A stretch of DNA of 5,914 bases, taken from contig DQHV01000283.1 of assembly GCA_003524335.1 (NCBI GenBank), positions 1-5,914 on the forward strand. The letters run 5' to 3'. This stretch comes from Candidatus Aminicenantota bacterium. Lineage in GTDB: Bacteria > Acidobacteriota > Aminicenantia > Aminicenantales > UBA8522. The position numbers and the translations under genes are program-made. The notes under the pieces are model-generated. The model saw only the letters and a list, made by a program, of their open reading frames with translations, was not told the origin of the DNA and ran no database searches. This document shows, in pieces, positions 5,043-5,914 of the stretch (position 1 is the stretch's first letter; the number at the start of each line of letters is the position of its first letter).

Positions 5043-5914
5043 ATATTCGCAATCCCTCTTCCAGCTGCTCTTCATTGATGATAAGTGGTGGAATCCAGCG
5101 GATGATGTTGTCGTAAGTACCGCAGGTCAAGATGAGCAGGCCGTTGCCCACGCACGCATTTCGCACAGCCACGGCCTTTTCCTTATCAGGAGTTTTCCCT
5201 CCGGGTTTCACGAATTCCACTCCGGCCATCAAGCCCAATCCCCTCACATCACCTATGCTGGGGTATTTCACTTTGAATTCTTTGAGGCGATCGAGTAATT
5301 TTTCTCCCAGTTGGGCCGCATTCTCCAGAAGTTTCTCCTCCTCATAGATTTTTATGCTGGCCGCCGCGGCGGCGCAGGCCAAGGCATTTCCTCCGTACGT
5401 GCCGCCATGGGATCCCGGCGGCGCCTGATTCATGGTTTGGCTTTTGGAGGCGATGCAGCTCAAGGGCAGTCCCGAGGCCAGCCCTTTGGCCATGATGAGG
5501 ATGTCCGGGATGATGTCGAAGTGCTCAAAGGCGAAGTAGCGGCCGGTGCGTCCGAATCCGCTCTGGATTTCGTCGGCGATGAGAAGGATCCCGTGCTCGT
5601 CACAGATTTTCCGGAGACCTTGGAGAAAGCGGCGGGGAGGAATGATGTAGCCGCCCTCACCCAGAATGGGTTCCACCAGCATGGCCGCCGTTTCCCCGGG
5701 AGCCGTCTGACTGTGCAGGATAAAATCAAGCTCTTCGAGCGCCCAGTTGCAGTCTTTGTCAAAACCGAATTTCTCCGGATTGGCCTCAGCCTTAGGACAT
5801 CGATAGCAGTAGGCATAGGGAGCGATGAACACCCCGGGCATCAGCGGCTGGTAGCCCGCACGGAAGATCGTCTTTGAGGCGGTGAGCGACATCGCACCGA
5901 TAGTCCGGCCGTGA
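5014..5914 (-). CDS. Class III PLP-dependent aminotransferase (4-aminobutyrate aminotransferase-like), 5' end outside window
   Basis: 299 residues of the C-terminal part are visible. The frame is open to the right edge and begins HGRTIGAMSLT, the middle of the family's FHGRT motif, so the ATG at 5892 is internal and not the start. About 120-150 residues are missing, as members are usually 420-450. Positions counted from the first visible residue: VEPILGEGG (E81), IADEIQSGFGRTG with D114, which binds the PLP ring nitrogen, MAKGLASGLPLS with K143, the Schiff-base lysine, GGTYGGN with T172 at the PLP phosphate, and RWIPPL with R272, the likely substrate carboxylate-binding arginine. The family moves amino groups from omega-amines or amino acids to 2-oxoglutarate or pyruvate. 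The CYRCPKA stretch resembles the archaeal/GABA-type subgroup, some members of which act as amino acid racemases, so GABA transaminase, another omega-transaminase or racemase are all possible. The Lrp-type regulator gene downstream on the same strand suggests shared amino-acid control. Confidence 0.93.
   Translation of the reverse strand, partial: HGRTIGAMSLTASKTIFRAGYQPLMPGVFIAPYAYCYRCPKAEANPEKFGFDKDCNWALEELDFILHSQTAPGETAAMLVEPILGEGGYIIPPRRFLQGLRKICDEHGILLIADEIQSGFGRTGRYFAFEHFDIIPDILIMAKGLASGLPLSCIASKSQTMNQAPPGSHGGTYGGNALACAAAAASIKIYEEEKLLENAAQLGEKLLDRLKEFKVKYPSIGDVRGLGLMAGVEFVKPGGKTPDKEKAVAVRNACVGNGLLILTCGTYDNIIRWIPPLIINEEQLEEGLRIFEHALVQTA

Noticed and set aside
5311..5877. Plus-strand 188-codon frame opposite the aminotransferase
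   Set aside because: Antisense shadow of a gene with intact PLP-binding motifs.

Overview
The window reads as a piece of an anaerobe's chromosome, most likely bacterial. Every complete main gene has a purine-rich Shine-Dalgarno sequence 5-8 bases before its ATG, promoter-like -35/-10 pairs can be found, and one gene starts with a Tat lipoprotein signal. A tungsten/molybdenum aldehyde:ferredoxin oxidoreductase points to an anaerobic or fermentative lifestyle. The phylum cannot be fixed from this sequence alone. Most genes are fairly GC-rich; the Lrp-type regulator is clearly more AT-rich.

Layout from left to right: (1) 1-610, minus strand, the N-terminal part of a Tat-exported, probably lipid-anchored serine beta-lactamase-like hydrolase (class C / DD-peptidase fold), cut by the left edge. 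(2) 611-775, a divergent promoter region holding a 15-base direct repeat with one mismatch, the second copy of which covers the ribosome-binding site and start codon of the next gene. (3) 776-2524, plus strand, a complete AOR-family oxidoreductase with all four cluster cysteines. (4) 2559-3647, minus strand and convergent with AOR, a complete Gfo/Idh/MocA dehydrogenase. (5) 3644-3733, minus strand, a possible 29-residue ORF that overlaps its neighbours by ATGA at both ends. (6) 3730-4752, minus strand, a 340-residue regulator made of two Lrp/AsnC-like modules in tandem. (7) 4753-5013, a leader/promoter region with inverted repeats, a tiny upstream ORF and a coding-like out-of-frame tail. (8) 5014-5914, minus strand, the C-terminal two thirds of a class III PLP-dependent aminotransferase, cut by the right edge.

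The regulator, the small ORF and the Gfo/Idh/MocA gene are probably one transcription unit, since each overlaps the next by four bases. The aminotransferase lies upstream on the same strand. An Lrp-type regulator beside an aminotransferase suggests a small amino-acid-responsive module, but no pathway can be named. No ribosomal or transfer RNA gene, CRISPR array, insertion sequence or phage gene was seen. The most unusual points are the tandem two-module regulator in an AT-richer island, the doubly overlapping small ORF, and the repeat-rich leaders.
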